Virus record (IMG/VR): IMGVR_UViG_3300036861_001106
Location: 45,531-109,530 of that record
Strand: one strand, 5' to 3'
Length of the DNA: 64,000 bases
DNA from: a virus
Below the pieces are notes generated by a model. It made no database searches and was not told the origin of the DNA. It worked only from the letters and a program-made list of their open reading frames with translations. Position numbers and translations under genes: made by a program. The first letter of the stretch is position 1. Each line of letters opens with the position of its first letter. Positions 22,545-31,600 of this stretch are shown here, piece after piece.

Positions 22545-23032
22545 CACCAGGGCTCCGAGGTCCACTGATACCGCCGGAGGTGCTCGGCGACCTCCGCGTC
22601 GGTGTCACTCCACTCCTTGACCATCTCGCGGCTCAGGGCGTGGAGGTAGGTCTCTGGGTTCTCTGTCACCTGCACCCTGGCTACCTGCGGACCTGCGACG
22701 GGGGCAGCCAGTGCCTCCTCCAGGGTGTGGAAGATCGCAAGCCCAAGCTCCTGTGCCAGGCCCAGCTCCTGGTCAGCCCCGGGCGACGGGGCCAGGTAGA
22801 GGAGGCCCTGACACTGCCGCACCCACGTCAGGGCCCACTGCAGCCAGCGGTGGTAGGGCACCTCCGTGCCCCGCCCCACGTTGTGCAGGTGCCAGAAGTG
22901 GCTGAGCAGGGGGCAGAAGGGCTCGTGCCCCGCCAGCAGGAGGGCAGTTGCAGCCTCCAGGCTACGAAGCACGTTGCGGTGGACGGCCTCCGGGGTTGCC
23001 GCCGTGTACGGCGAGGCGATGTAGATCCGCAT
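22544..23032 (-). CDS. DUF4406 / nucleoside 2-deoxyribosyltransferase-like protein
   Basis: 162 residues from the ATG at 23032 (TGATG overlap). Opens with RIYIASPYT, followed by NVLRSLEAATALLLAGHEPFCPLLSHF and SPGADQELGLAQELGL, the three signatures of the DUF4406/DUF1937 group, a Rossmann-like fold related to nucleoside 2-deoxyribosyltransferases. Probably acts on nucleosides or nucleotides. Co-translated with the kinase-like gene downstream, which supports a nucleotide role. Confidence 0.75.
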   Translation of the reverse strand: MRIYIASPYTAATPEAVHRNVLRSLEAATALLLAGHEPFCPLLSHFWHLHNVGRGTEVPYHRWLQWALTWVRQCQGLLYLAPSPGADQELGLAQELGLAIFHTLEEALAAPVAGPQVARVQVTENPETYLHALSREMVKEWSDTDAEVAEHLRRYQWTSEPW

Positions 23033-23538
23033 CACGTCCCTCCCTCGGGGCCAGGTGGTCCAATGGGTGGGGTGATCGCGGCGATCTCCGCCACCTTGGC
23101 GGCGACGTCGGCGGCCTTGACGGCGGCGTGCGCCGTGCGCTCGGCCAGCTCCGTCAGCGTGGTGGCCTGGACGGCCGCCTTCACCTCCCCCTCGTCGCGG
23201 CCCAGGAGGCGCTCCGCCTGGGCAGTGCGCGCCAGCAGCTCGGCCAGCCGGCCGTTCACGACGATCCGCATCTCGTTCAGCGCGGCGGCGTTCTCAGTGC
23301 CCTTGATCAGCGCCAGGACGGCGGCGATGGTGGGCGCCGTCACGGCCACGATGGTCGCGATGAGCTGCGAGTTGTCCTGCTCGGGGCGCAGGATGAGGAC
23401 GACGACGATGGTGGCAAGGGTGACCATCGTGCCGCCGATGGCCAGCAGGAGGTACGGCCACTTTGGCGCTGGGACAAACTCCGGCAACACCTGCGTGCCC
23501 CCGGGGGCGAGTGGGACCTTGGTCATGGGTGGGGTCAT
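23032..23538 (-). CDS. membrane protein, two transmembrane helices plus helical tail
   Basis: 168 residues, ATG at 23538 after GAGG. Transmembrane helices about 28-49 (YLLLAIGGTMVTLATIVVVLIL) and about 57-78, then a long Ala-rich helical C-terminus (about 85-150). It could be a holin-like or stress-sensing membrane protein. First of a row of membrane/coiled-coil genes (23032-25292). Confidence 0.6.
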   Translation of the reverse strand: MTPPMTKVPLAPGGTQVLPEFVPAPKWPYLLLAIGGTMVTLATIVVVLILRPEQDNSQLIATIVAVTAPTIAAVLALIKGTENAAALNEMRIVVNGRLAELLARTAQAERLLGRDEGEVKAAVQATTLTELAERTAHAAVKAADVAAKVAEIAAITPPIGPPGPEGGT

Positions 23539-23613
23539 TCATTCCTCATTTCTCCTGGCCAGGAAGTTCAGTGGTTCTGGACTCCGTATTGCCTTTCCTT
23601 CCTTCTCGGGTCC

Positions 23614-24021
23614 TCATCGCTTGAACAAGATGATGGCGCTCACGGTGGCACTCATCAGGGCCAGCAAGCCCGTGATGATGACCGCCACCAGGTTCCACTT
23701 CCCCTTCGTCTCCTCGATTGACCGGATCTCCAACGCCTTCCGCACGTCAGTCAGCGTGGCGGTGAAGTCGGCGATGGTGCGCTCCATGAGCGTCACGCGA
23801 ATCAGCAGTGGGGGCTGCCCATTGCCGTCGCGGATGATCTTGAGCACGGTGTCCAGGTTGCGGGTCAAGGATTGCACGTCTCGGGTCAGGTCCTGCACGT
23901 CGCGCCGGATCTCCGCGACGCTCAGGTCCGTCGTTGTCAGGGCCGGGTTGACTGCCACCTGGACTGGCCGGGGCTCCGGGTTGTTGCCGGGCTCATTCGC
24001 CATGAGTGTCGCCGCGCTCAT
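23614..24021 (-). CDS. coiled coil with C-terminal transmembrane anchor
   Basis: 135 residues from the ATG at 24021, or 129 from the ATG at 24003. Heptad-type helix (VAEIRRDVQDLTRDVQSLTRNLDTV) at about 35-65 and a C-terminal membrane helix (about 112-132) ending IILFKR. The layout resembles XhlA-type haemolysin/holin accessory proteins. Overlaps the end of the upstream membrane gene by 29 bp. Confidence 0.6.
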   Translation of the reverse strand: MSAATLMANEPGNNPEPRPVQVAVNPALTTTDLSVAEIRRDVQDLTRDVQSLTRNLDTVLKIIRDGNGQPPLLIRVTLMERTIADFTATLTDVRKALEIRSIEETKGKWNLVAVIITGLLALMSATVSAIILFKR

Positions 24022-24517
24022 TGATCTTGTCTTCCTGATCGCGGCTCTTCCGCTCGACCTTCTCGCGCATCTCCCTCAAGTTTGCTCGCAATGACTTTAG
24101 CTCCTCATAGAGTTGGGGCAACCCCTGCAGCACGGGGTCGCTGATCTGTCGGGTCACGAATGGGACCATGAACGCAACTGCCACCCAGGAGGTCACCGCC
24201 GCAAGCAGGTTGATTGCCACCTGCAGCCGGTACGCTGGCCACCAGAACGAGGCGGCTCGCATCAGGTGGGTCAGTCCGGCGGTGAAGATGAAGATCACGA
24301 AGCTCTGGGTGATCCGCTTGTCGAGGACGAGGGCGAACCCGTTGCGCCGGGAGGCCGCCGCAAGGATCATGATTGGAATGGCGAGGTAGACCGTCACGAT
24401 GGAGAAGTTGCTGACGATCGTGGCGTCAGCCAACCGGTCGGTCCACCCCCCGCCTGCGGCGGGAGACTCAAACGGCGTGGCGTCGAACAGCCAGTGAACG
24501 AATCCTATCACTCCCAC
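23993..24517 (-). CDS. ethylene-receptor (ETR1)-like membrane sensory domain, stand-alone
   Basis: 174 residues from the GTG at 24517 (a GTG at 24511 is nearly equal; the longer frame is a shadow). Three transmembrane helices: about 33-52, 61-82 and 98-120. The second helix ends TAGLTHLMRAASFWWP and the third contains VTSWVAVAFMVPFV, the pattern of the ETR1-like N-terminal domain of bacterial hybrid histidine kinases (FxxCGxTHLxxxWTxW... SxxTAxxLxPxxP). The His is kept, but the copper-binding Cys position is Ala. A C-terminal helical coil (about 130-165) takes the place of the usual GAF/kinase. It overlaps the end of the PAS-domain gene, so the two are translated together. Confidence 0.7.
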   Translation of the reverse strand: MGVIGFVHWLFDATPFESPAAGGGWTDRLADATIVSNFSIVTVYLAIPIMILAAASRRNGFALVLDKRITQSFVIFIFTAGLTHLMRAASFWWPAYRLQVAINLLAAVTSWVAVAFMVPFVTRQISDPVLQGLPQLYEELKSLRANLREMREKVERKSRDQEDKINERGDTHGE

Positions 24518-24954
24518 GTCTCTCCCCTCCCGCCAGCTTGCACGACTGGCTCGATGAACGCCCAGAAGAAGCGGCGCTCGGTCCTCATTGCAACCCCCAC
24601 TTGCAGGCGTACCGGGAGGTAGTGCCCACCTTGCGTGATTGCCGACAGCGTCAGCTCCTGTCCCACGATTGGTGCATGTCCCGTTCGCTGGTAGGTCTCG
24701 ATGCCTCGCAGGTGGGCGGCTCGGTGCTCCGGTGGGATGATCGTGCTGGCCAGGGGGAGCCCAAGTGCCTCCGCGCGCGACCAGCCAAAGGTCGCCTCGG
24801 CGGCTGTGTTCCACTCAATGATGCGTCCCTCCGGGTTGATGGCGATGAAGGGTGTGGGGCAGTCGTCCATGATTGCCCGAAACACGCTCAGCGGCAGCGT
24901 GGGAGGGATGATGGCGGGCGCTGGCTGTAGCAGCCGACGGAAGAAGTCGATCAT
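24508..24954 (-). CDS. stand-alone PAS-domain protein
   Basis: 148 residues, ATG at 24954 overlapping the previous stop (ATGA). Residues about 25-140 are a complete PAS fold: DDCPTPFIAINPEGRIIEWN (opening strand and turn), AAEATFGWSRAEALG (helix), the HRAAHLRGIETY helix and GGHYLPVRLQVGVA with a closing FFWAFI strand. No kinase, GGDEF or HTH is attached. PAS domains bind haem, flavin or small ligands, or dimerise. Being translated next to an ETR1-like membrane domain it looks like the sensory half of a hybrid histidine kinase split into two phage genes. Confidence 0.8.
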   Translation of the reverse strand: MIDFFRRLLQPAPAIIPPTLPLSVFRAIMDDCPTPFIAINPEGRIIEWNTAAEATFGWSRAEALGLPLASTIIPPEHRAAHLRGIETYQRTGHAPIVGQELTLSAITQGGHYLPVRLQVGVAMRTERRFFWAFIEPVVQAGGRGETWE

Positions 24955-25292
24955 GGGTGACCTGCGTCCTCGCTGACCTTGGTCTTCATTGTCTCCTGAA
25001 TCAACGCCTCCAGCTTTGCGATCCGCTCGTTGGCGATGTAGAGGTCAGTCTTGACGGCGCTGAGGTTGGAGTTCGTCAGCTCGTGGATCTTGTCCAGCTT
25101 CTCGTCGGAGCGCGCTGCAATCGCCTTCGTGGTGTCCTTCAGGTCCTGCACCTTCTCGTCGACGTTGTCAACGGTGCGCGCGGTCACCGCCTGGAGCGTC
25201 TGGATCCGCGCGCTAGTCCTCCAGGCGGTCACGAGGTTGGTCAGCACGAGCCCAACCGCAGCGATGATGGTGAGAATCTCCTGACTGGTCAT
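24951..25292 (-). CDS. N-terminally anchored coiled-coil protein
   Basis: 113 residues from the ATG at 25292 with GGAGGT upstream (the longer frame uses a TTG that overlaps that site). One N-terminal membrane helix (about 4-24) followed by a long coiled coil (about 30-105: QTLQAVTARTVDNVDEKV...). Could be a spanin- or holin-associated protein, or an adaptor for the sensory membrane genes downstream. Confidence 0.6.
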   Translation of the reverse strand: MTSQEILTIIAAVGLVLTNLVTAWRTSARIQTLQAVTARTVDNVDEKVQDLKDTTKAIAARSDEKLDKIHELTNSNLSAVKTDLYIANERIAKLEALIQETMKTKVSEDAGHP

Positions 25293-25400
25293 CGGGCACA
25301 GCACCTCCAAATTGGGCGTTAGCTGCTTCTTGCAGCTCGTTGTCCCCGGTGACGCATTCAGGCAGTCGCAATGCGTCAGTAGCCGTCGTCGGGTTTGAAG

Positions 25401-27428
25401 TTACTCTCTTGTTCTCTCCTCCGCCTGCCTCTTCCAGTGCTCCATTCTGGCAACTGCGATCTCACAGTACCTGGGGTCGCCCGGCGGCTCCCCCTGCTCG
25501 ATGCCCAGGAAGCGGAACCCCTCCAGGACCGCCGCGCAGCCAATCGAGCCTGAGCCGCAGAATGGATCGATGAGGAGCCCCCCTGGCGGGGTGATCAACT
25601 TGCACAACCATCTGCACAGCGCAATACTCTTTACAGTGGGATGGTTGTTCTTGACCTTGACCGGGGCCCACCTAGGTTCAGCCTCCAAGCCCCCTGGATT
25701 GACGCGGTTCAGGATGGCATGGTCGAGTTCGTCGAGGCCCGCCTCTTTTTCGGAGCGGCTCGCCTTCGCCTGGTATTTCCACAGTATCGGGTCGATCTCG
25801 CCATCCCCATCGTTTCCACGGGTGGCGGCGGCAATGGCAAGCTGAACAGAGCCACACCACCGTCTCAACTTTTGAATAGTCGGAATGATGCCGATGCTCT
25901 CCAGGTCTTCCGCAATCGGTGCAAGGCTTTGGATCAGGATTTGCTCTTTGAGCGCGCAGATAGAATCCTGTCCAGGAATTAACCCCCGGCAAAGGTCTGG
26001 CTTTTTCTCGGCAATAGCTTGAGCAATAGTTGTTCCGCATCTCTCGCACAGGCTTGCCACAGACCAGACATGATGGGCGATCTGTTCGGGAAGCGATGCC
26101 GGAGCACTTAGCAGAACAGAAGATTCGCTCGTTGGATTCATATTCCCAGAATCGCTTCCCGCACTGGCGACAGAAATGCTCTCGCTTTGGTTTCTGACCT
26201 CGACTTCGGCAGGTTGATGTCTTTGAGCACGAGTTTGAACAGAAACGCCTGCTTGGTTTCGTTGGAGCAAAGAGGTTACCGCACCATTCACAGGGTCGCA
26301 ACTTGTCGGTTGATGACATAAAAAGCACTTTCTCGCGTCTTGGAAGTTCGGAAAGAATCGCGAGGGCGACTTGAGCAACTTGGACGCCTTGCAGCCGTCC
26401 TCATCCAGCTTGCGCACCGGGCAACCCGGCACACATGCCCAGAGGTCCACCACCTCCAGCCCCTCCGCGTCGCCGTAGCCCTCAAAGGTGTCGTGCCAGT
26501 CCTCGTGCTCCTTGTCGTCCTGATTGTAGAACGGGTTCTTCTTGCCTCCCTGAGTCACGGTCGTCGGGCAGCCCTTGACCTTCTGCGTGCCGACAAGCAC
26601 ACAGTGTTCGCTGTGGGTGAGCAAGAGATTCGGAGCGTGTCGACCCTTCTTCCCCCGGCGCGCCTGCACCTCCTCCGGCGGCATGTCGCGGATCTTGAAG
26701 GTGTCCTCGCCAAGGTAGCCGTTAGTCCGCCCATAGCTCCCTGTCTTGTGCCAGCCGGGGACATCGTCGCTGGTGCGACGCACCTCGCAGGCACCGACGT
26801 TCAGGGCACCCACACCCCACTTGAGCAGGTTGTCGGCGATTGACCCCTTGAAGGGCTTCTGAACCAACCACCAGCACTCAACTGCGGGCTTGGTAGCGTT
26901 ACCCCAGCCCAGCCACTGCTGACCCTCTTCGGAGGTGGGCTCCAGCACCTTGCTCTGCAGACGCTCACGGTCGGGGTTACTGGCGAAGGCGTTGCCCCTG
27001 ATGTCCTGGTTGGTCCAGGGGCGCTCCCCTACCGCGACTGGCTCGGCACCAACCTTGCGATCCACGTCGATGGCCACGTTGCGATTCTTGGGAAAGCCCT
27101 GACCGTGGATGTGGTAGATGCACTCCTGCACGAAGAAGCCAGCATCCTCCAGTGCCCAGGCAGTCCAGTGGCTAGTCCGGGGAAAGGCCCACACCAGGCC
27201 GTAGGCACCTGGCTTGAGCACCCGGTGTGCCTCCCGCATGACCTCGCTGAGCCATGCCACCCACTGATCTCGGCCGCCCTTGTTGCCGTCCCAGGCGCGC
27301 CCCATGAACGAGGCGCCCCCCGGGGGGTCGGTGCAGAGCGCATCGATGCTGCTGGAGGGCAGCTTCCGCAACACCTCAAGAGAGTCACCGAGGATGACCT
27401 TGCCCCAGCTTCCCACGCGCCAGATCAT
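25401..27428 (-). CDS. beta-class DNA (N4-cytosine/N6-adenine) methyltransferase interrupted by an HNH-gene insertion
   Basis: 675-codon open frame. Motif IV TDPPGGASFMGRAWD (about 33-47) precedes motif I LLIDPFCGSGSIG near the C-terminus, the order of beta-class DNA methyltransferases; NHPTVKSIALCRWL matches motif X. Between SRFFPNFQ and DGEIDPILWKYQAKASRSEKE, where relatives continue directly, lie about 180 codons (about 26,335-25,800) of lower-complexity translation that match the HNH gene in another frame. The frame stays open, so either the enzyme tolerates a long insert, the insert is removed, or the gene is inactive. ATG overlaps the stop of the upstream membrane gene. Confidence 0.8.
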   Translation of the reverse strand: MIWRVGSWGKVILGDSLEVLRKLPSSSIDALCTDPPGGASFMGRAWDGNKGGRDQWVAWLSEVMREAHRVLKPGAYGLVWAFPRTSHWTAWALEDAGFFVQECIYHIHGQGFPKNRNVAIDVDRKVGAEPVAVGERPWTNQDIRGNAFASNPDRERLQSKVLEPTSEEGQQWLGWGNATKPAVECWWLVQKPFKGSIADNLLKWGVGALNVGACEVRRTSDDVPGWHKTGSYGRTNGYLGEDTFKIRDMPPEEVQARRGKKGRHAPNLLLTHSEHCVLVGTQKVKGCPTTVTQGGKKNPFYNQDDKEHEDWHDTFEGYGDAEGLEVVDLWACVPGCPVRKLDEDGCKASKLLKSPSRFFPNFQDARKCFLCHQPTSCDPVNGAVTSLLQRNQAGVSVQTRAQRHQPAEVEVRNQSESISVASAGSDSGNMNPTSESSVLLSAPASLPEQIAHHVWSVASLCERCGTTIAQAIAEKKPDLCRGLIPGQDSICALKEQILIQSLAPIAEDLESIGIIPTIQKLRRWCGSVQLAIAAATRGNDGDGEIDPILWKYQAKASRSEKEAGLDELDHAILNRVNPGGLEAEPRWAPVKVKNNHPTVKSIALCRWLCKLITPPGGLLIDPFCGSGSIGCAAVLEGFRFLGIEQGEPPGDPRYCEIAVARMEHWKRQAEERTRE
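25678..26319 (-). CDS. HNH endonuclease nested out of frame inside the methyltransferase gene
   Basis: 213 codons from the ATG at 26319. Three zinc-knuckle-like units (CEWCGNLF...CSNSC, CRQCGKRFW...CSAKC, CLVCGKPV...CSSYC) precede an HNH core, CTDCGRPGEHRHHSDYSKV...WLCSACHCRRHP, typical of phage homing endonucleases. The last 35 codons run into methyltransferase coding sequence in another frame and are probably not original. The insert is clearly more AT-rich than the methyltransferase arms, a sign of recent transfer. Confidence 0.8.
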   Translation of the reverse strand: MSSTDKLRPCEWCGNLFAPTKPSRRFCSNSCSKTSTCRSRGQKPKREHFCRQCGKRFWEYESNERIFCSAKCSGIASRTDRPSCLVCGKPVREMRNNYCSSYCREKARPLPGVNSWTGFYLRAQRANPDPKPCTDCGRPGEHRHHSDYSKVETVVWLCSACHCRRHPWKRWGWRDRPDTVEIPGEGEPLRKRGGPRRTRPCHPEPRQSRGLGG

Positions 27429-27640
27429 CGTCCCCCCTCCGTCGGCAGCGGCGCGGGGCCTGGCGCGTTGGCCGGGCCGTTGGGCACGAGCACGGTGGGC
27501 GGGGCCGGCGCAGCCACGAACGGCAGGTACACGCCGACGTAGAGGATCACGAACAGGATGAGGATGACGAGGACGAGCACCTCAAACACCCGCAGGTGCC
27601 ACCACTCACCGTTGTCACTCCCAGCCACCCAGCGTGGCAT
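27425..27640 (-). CDS. one-helix membrane protein with Pro/Ala-rich tail
   Basis: 71 residues from the ATG at 27640 (AAGGAGGAGGGGG upstream). One membrane helix (about 21-44: VLVLVILILFVILYVGVYL) and a Pro/Ala-rich C-terminus. Size and layout fit a small spanin- or holin-like subunit, but no lipobox is present. TAATG overlap with the gene upstream and ATGA-type overlap with the methyltransferase. Confidence 0.65.
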   Translation of the reverse strand: MPRWVAGSDNGEWWHLRVFEVLVLVILILFVILYVGVYLPFVAAPAPPTVLVPNGPANAPGPAPLPTEGGR

Positions 27641-27801
27641 TATTTTTCCCCCTCCTCCTTCTCGTCCCCCCACACACCCCAGTCCTGCAGCAGCTCGCGC
27701 GCCAGGACGGCCACGAAGGCCACCACCAGCAGGAAGGCTGCCCCCAGGATGATGTTGGCGGTGGTCAGGTGCCCCGCGAGCCACGTGAGTGCGAGTTCCA
27801 T
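27640..27801 (-). CDS. small membrane protein, 53 aa
   Basis: ATG at 27801, TAA overlapping the next ATG. One membrane helix (about 14-34: ANIILGAAFLLVVAFVAVLA) and a charged C-terminus ending in Glu/Lys. Found by translation of the minus strand between annotated-size genes; supported by the TAATG coupling. Confidence 0.6.
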   Translation of the reverse strand: MELALTWLAGHLTTANIILGAAFLLVVAFVAVLARELLQDWGVWGDEKEEGEK

Positions 27802-27883
27802 GGCTTGATTCTACCGGGGAGATACGTCCTTGTCAACTACCTGCGCCTGAAGAGGCACGGAGCAGCAGCCCCGTGCCTCCAGG

Positions 27884-28198
27884 TCAGGGGACAGGCGGGG
27901 TTGGCGGCAGCGCCGCCTCCAGCTTGTCAGCAGCGGCCGTCAGGTCGCCCATGACAGCCTGCAGCGCAGCCACCTGCGGGGTGAAGTCGCCACCCCCACC
28001 GTCACCAGCCTGCAGCGCAGCCACGACGGCGTCGACGTCGGTGCCGACGCGCGTGACGGCCGCCTGCACGTCGCTGATGGCAGCAGCAAGGTCAGCCAGG
28101 GTTGCCATTAGTTTCTCACCTCCCAGCCGGGCCAGCGTGGCCTCGTAAAACGCGGCGAACGCAAGCGCCGCAGTCAGCAGCAGGACGAACAGTTCCAT
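27884..28198 (-). CDS. membrane-anchored helical protein, 104 aa
   Basis: ATG at 28198 in a TGATG overlap. N-terminal membrane helix (MELFVLLLTAALAFAAFY) then a long Ala-rich helix with heptad spacing (MATLADLAAAISDVQAAVTR), a Gly-rich break, and a second helix. Possible lysis or membrane-remodelling protein. Confidence 0.6.
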   Translation of the reverse strand: MELFVLLLTAALAFAAFYEATLARLGGEKLMATLADLAAAISDVQAAVTRVGTDVDAVVAALQAGDGGGGDFTPQVAALQAVMGDLTAAADKLEAALPPTPPVP

Positions 28199-28329
28199 CA
28201 GAGGAACACGAACAGGAGTGTCGCGATGAGGCCGACGATGCCGAGCACGATCGCCGGGATCACCATCCCCAGAAAGTGTAGGCTGAGCAGCCCGGTGAAG
28301 ACCCCCATGGCGACTTTGCCAATGCTCAT
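28198..28329 (-). CDS. small hydrophobic protein, 43 aa
   Basis: ATG at 28329 with GGGAGGTGAG upstream. Almost entirely hydrophobic, with two short helices (about 8-24 and 25-43). The stop overlaps the next ATG (TGATG). Could be a holin or antiholin; no homolog recognised. Confidence 0.6.
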   Translation of the reverse strand: MSIGKVAMGVFTGLLSLHFLGMVIPAIVLGIVGLIATLLFVFL

Positions 28330-28390
28330 CTCTCTCACCTCCCTGAATCTCGGGTTTCTGAAGTTCATAGGCGTGGGCAGTGTCTAGGGA

Positions 28391-28696
28391 CTAAAAATCG
28401 TCTGCGTGTGCCGTAGCGCCTCCCACACGCGCTTCGTTGACGTTCCGTAAGCCCTTCGGCTGTTCAATCAGACGATTGCGCTCCCAAACCTTGGGAAGTC
28501 CTCGGCGTTCGAGGTGGTGAATCACGTAGACTTCCTCACCACTCTCCGTAGCTTCGGCGAGGGTGCAGCTCTTGCAGCGGTGCTGCACGCTCTTGCCAGT
28601 AGCTCGCTTCTTGGGCGCGTAGGTGATGAAGACCAGCCGCTTGTCTCGGCAGGCAGGGCACACCTTCTCCTGGCGCTCGTAGTTCGCGATCGTCAC
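28391..28696 (-). CDS. zinc-ribbon protein, 101 aa
   Basis: ATG at 28696 overlapping the stop of dnaE (ATGA). CPAC at about 13-16 and CKSC at about 42-45 define a four-cysteine zinc ribbon, then a basic helix. Probably nucleic-acid binding; coupling to the polymerase gene suggests a replication accessory role. Confidence 0.65.
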   Translation of the reverse strand: MTIANYERQEKVCPACRDKRLVFITYAPKKRATGKSVQHRCKSCTLAEATESGEEVYVIHHLERRGLPKVWERNRLIEQPKGLRNVNEARVGGATAHADDF

Positions 28697-31600
28697 TGCC
28701 CGTCCTCCGAATCAATCATATCAGTTTTCAAGTCCGGCTTCCACGCCCTCCACCGCCGCAGCCGCCGCGCCTCCTGCGCGTAGAGGCGCCCGTCCGGCGC
28801 CTGCCAGCACCGCACGAGCCACGTGTTGCCCAGCCCCAGCCCCGGGCCATCGAGCAGCCTGGCCGTTTGGTGCCGCTTCCAGGCCTTGGCGCTGAAGCCC
28901 ACGTCGACGCTGCCGCTCTCGTCCGTCAGGGTGCAGCGCAGCTTGAGCCGGGGCTCCCCTGGCGCCGGTGGTTGGCTGCCGTACTTCTTCGCCTGCACCG
29001 CCAGGTCGATCAGGCTGCGCTCCGTCACGCGGCCCAACACCGTCACGCTGTCGTCGCGCACCTCCCGCCACCGGATCGGCTGCAGGCCAAGCTGCTCACG
29101 GTACGCCCGCTCCGGCGGGGTGAGGGGGCGCAACGGGTACCAGCAGGCGAGGTGCTGCAGCACGTCACTGTCCAGCCCGGCCGGCGTCACCACCGCTGCC
29201 AGGGGCTCGCGCACGGTCTTGGGCAGCGCCGCCAGCAGCTCCTGCCAGCCCCGCGGGGCCAGCCGCAGGACCTTGGCCGCGGACTTCGCGGCGCACCCCC
29301 GGAGGCTCACGAGCCCCCCGCGCACGCGCCAGGGGTCCACCGGGTCGTGGGTGAAGTCGGCGGCGGGGTCGGTGGGGTTGAGGAGGCTGACCCGCCCCCC
29401 GCGCTCCAGGAACTCGCGCAGCAGGGCGAACCGGCGCTCGTCGGGGTCCAGGTTGCCGACGTGGCGGCACAGGGCAGCGGTGAAGAGCCCGGGGTGGTGC
29501 ACCTTGAGGTAGCCCGTCCAGGCACCTAGGTAGGCGTACTGGCAAGCGTGCGCCTCGCAGAAGAGATAATTGGCAGCCTTCTTCACCTGAAGGAACGCCT
29601 CAATGACCTGCGCCACCGGCACGCCAGCCTGGTACCAGCCGAGACCGAGGGGCTTGCGGTACGCCTCAATGGCGTCTGCCCCACCGCTCTTGCTGGCCAG
29701 CTTGCGGATCTTGTGGACGTCCTCGATCGGCAGCCCGGCGAGCTGGGCCAGGGCCATCGCCTGTTCCTGATAGACGACCGTGCCGTAGGTCAGGCCCAGG
29801 ATCGCCTGCAGCTCAGGGATCAGCGTCGGCATCTCCTCGCGCCCCCACTTGCGCGCCACGAAGCGCTTGACCCCGCCGGACTGCAGGGGGCCCGGGCGCG
29901 CCAGTGCGGACACGGCAGTGAACTCCTCGAAGTTGGCGGGCTGCAGCTCCCGCAGGATGTTGCCGGCGGCGCGTCCCTGGAGTTGGAAGATCCCCAGGTT
30001 CTGCCCCTGCGCCAGCATTGCCAGCACCGCCGGGTCCTCCAGCGGCAGGGCGTAGAGCCACTCGGGGGACTTGCCCAGGGCCTGCAGTGTCTCCGCCACT
30101 GCGGTCAGGGTGCGACTGCCGAGGAGGTCGATCTTCAGCAGCCCCTGCGCGGCGGCGGTCGCCATGTCCACCTGCGCCGTGCGCTCCTTCCCCGGGCGTG
30201 CTCCCACCGCCACGACCTCCGCCAGCGGGCGGTCGTCCAGGAGAGCCCCCCCGGCGTGGACGCTGAACTGCCGCACCTGCCCCTCCAGTTGGGCGGCGAT
30301 GGCGAGCTGCGGGCAGTAGGTCAGCAGCTTCTGGGCCTTCTCGCTGGTCTCGAAGAGCCGCGCCAGCACCCCGTAGTCGTGGAGCCCCGCGCCCTGATCC
30401 TCCCCCTCCGGCACCAGCGTGGCGGCGTGGTGCATGACCTTCTCCGGCAGGTCGTAGGCCTTGCCCACGTCCAGCAGGGCCTGCCGGGCGCCGAAGCGTG
30501 AGAGGGTCGCCACGTGCGCCACGTGCGCCACGCCGTACTTGGCTTCGAGATACTCGAAGGCTTCATGCCGGCGGTCGTGCTGGAGATCCAGGTCAATATC
30601 AGGCAAGTCAGCCCTTGTTTGGTCTAGGAACCTCTCGAAAGGCAGGTTGTGCTTGATCGGGTCCACCACCGTGACGCCGAGGCAGTGGAGGAGGAGGGAC
30701 CCACCGGCGCTGCCGCGGGGGACGATGAGGATGTGGCGGGCCCGCATCTCCCGCACGAGGTCAGCCACGACGAGGAAGTAGTCAGCGAATTGCTTCTCAC
30801 AGACCACCGTCAGCTCCCGCTCCAGGCGCTGGTGGTAGGTGCCAACGACGGCGAGGCTCTTGTCCTCGGTGATCCTCTTCAAGCCCTGCCAGGCCAGCTT
30901 CCGCAGCATCTCCACCGCCGACCCGAACCCTGCGGGCACCGTGAACCGAACCCCCGATCCCTTCGGGCACTCCGCCACGCACCGCTCCGCCAGCGCCACG
31001 CTGCGCTCGATCGCCGCCACCAACTCGATGGTGGGGACGCCGGGCAGCACCGCCTGGCAGCGCGCGAGGATCTCTTCACCGCTGCATCTATGGTGGTAGG
31101 TTGGCAGCTTCACGCTGCGGTGGGGGTCGTTGACGCGCTGGCCGAGGTTCACCGCCAGGAGGGTGTCCTGGGCCGCCATGTCCTCCGGGCGCGGGGCGTG
31201 GGCGTCGCTGGTGACCACCAGCGGGATCTCAAGCTGCCGCGCCAGCCGCCACAGCACCGGGCAGGCAGCCTCGCTGATGCCGAGCCCGGGGCAGGGGATG
31301 ATCTCCACCAGGAAGTGCTCGACGTGCGCCTGCATCCAGGCGAGCCACGCCGCTGCCTCGTCCACCCGGCCAAGGTTGATGAGCTGCGAGGGGTGCCCGA
31401 TCACGCAGCCGGAGAGGACGAGCATGTCCCGCTCGCAGTGGCGGGCCAGCATCTGCCGGTCAACCAGCGGCTTGCGGTGGTAGTGCGTGAACGACTCGCT
31501 GACGAGCGCCAGCAGGTTGCGGTACCCCACCTGGGTCTGGGGGATGAGGGTGAGGTGCGCCCGCTTCAGGGCCTCCTGCTCCCCCTTGCGCCGGTCGCCG

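Noticed and set aside
25678-26335. Intein or group I intron inside the methyltransferase
   Set aside because: No intein start or HN end motifs in the methyltransferase frame, and the HNH coding sequence fills the insert, leaving no room for an intron core.
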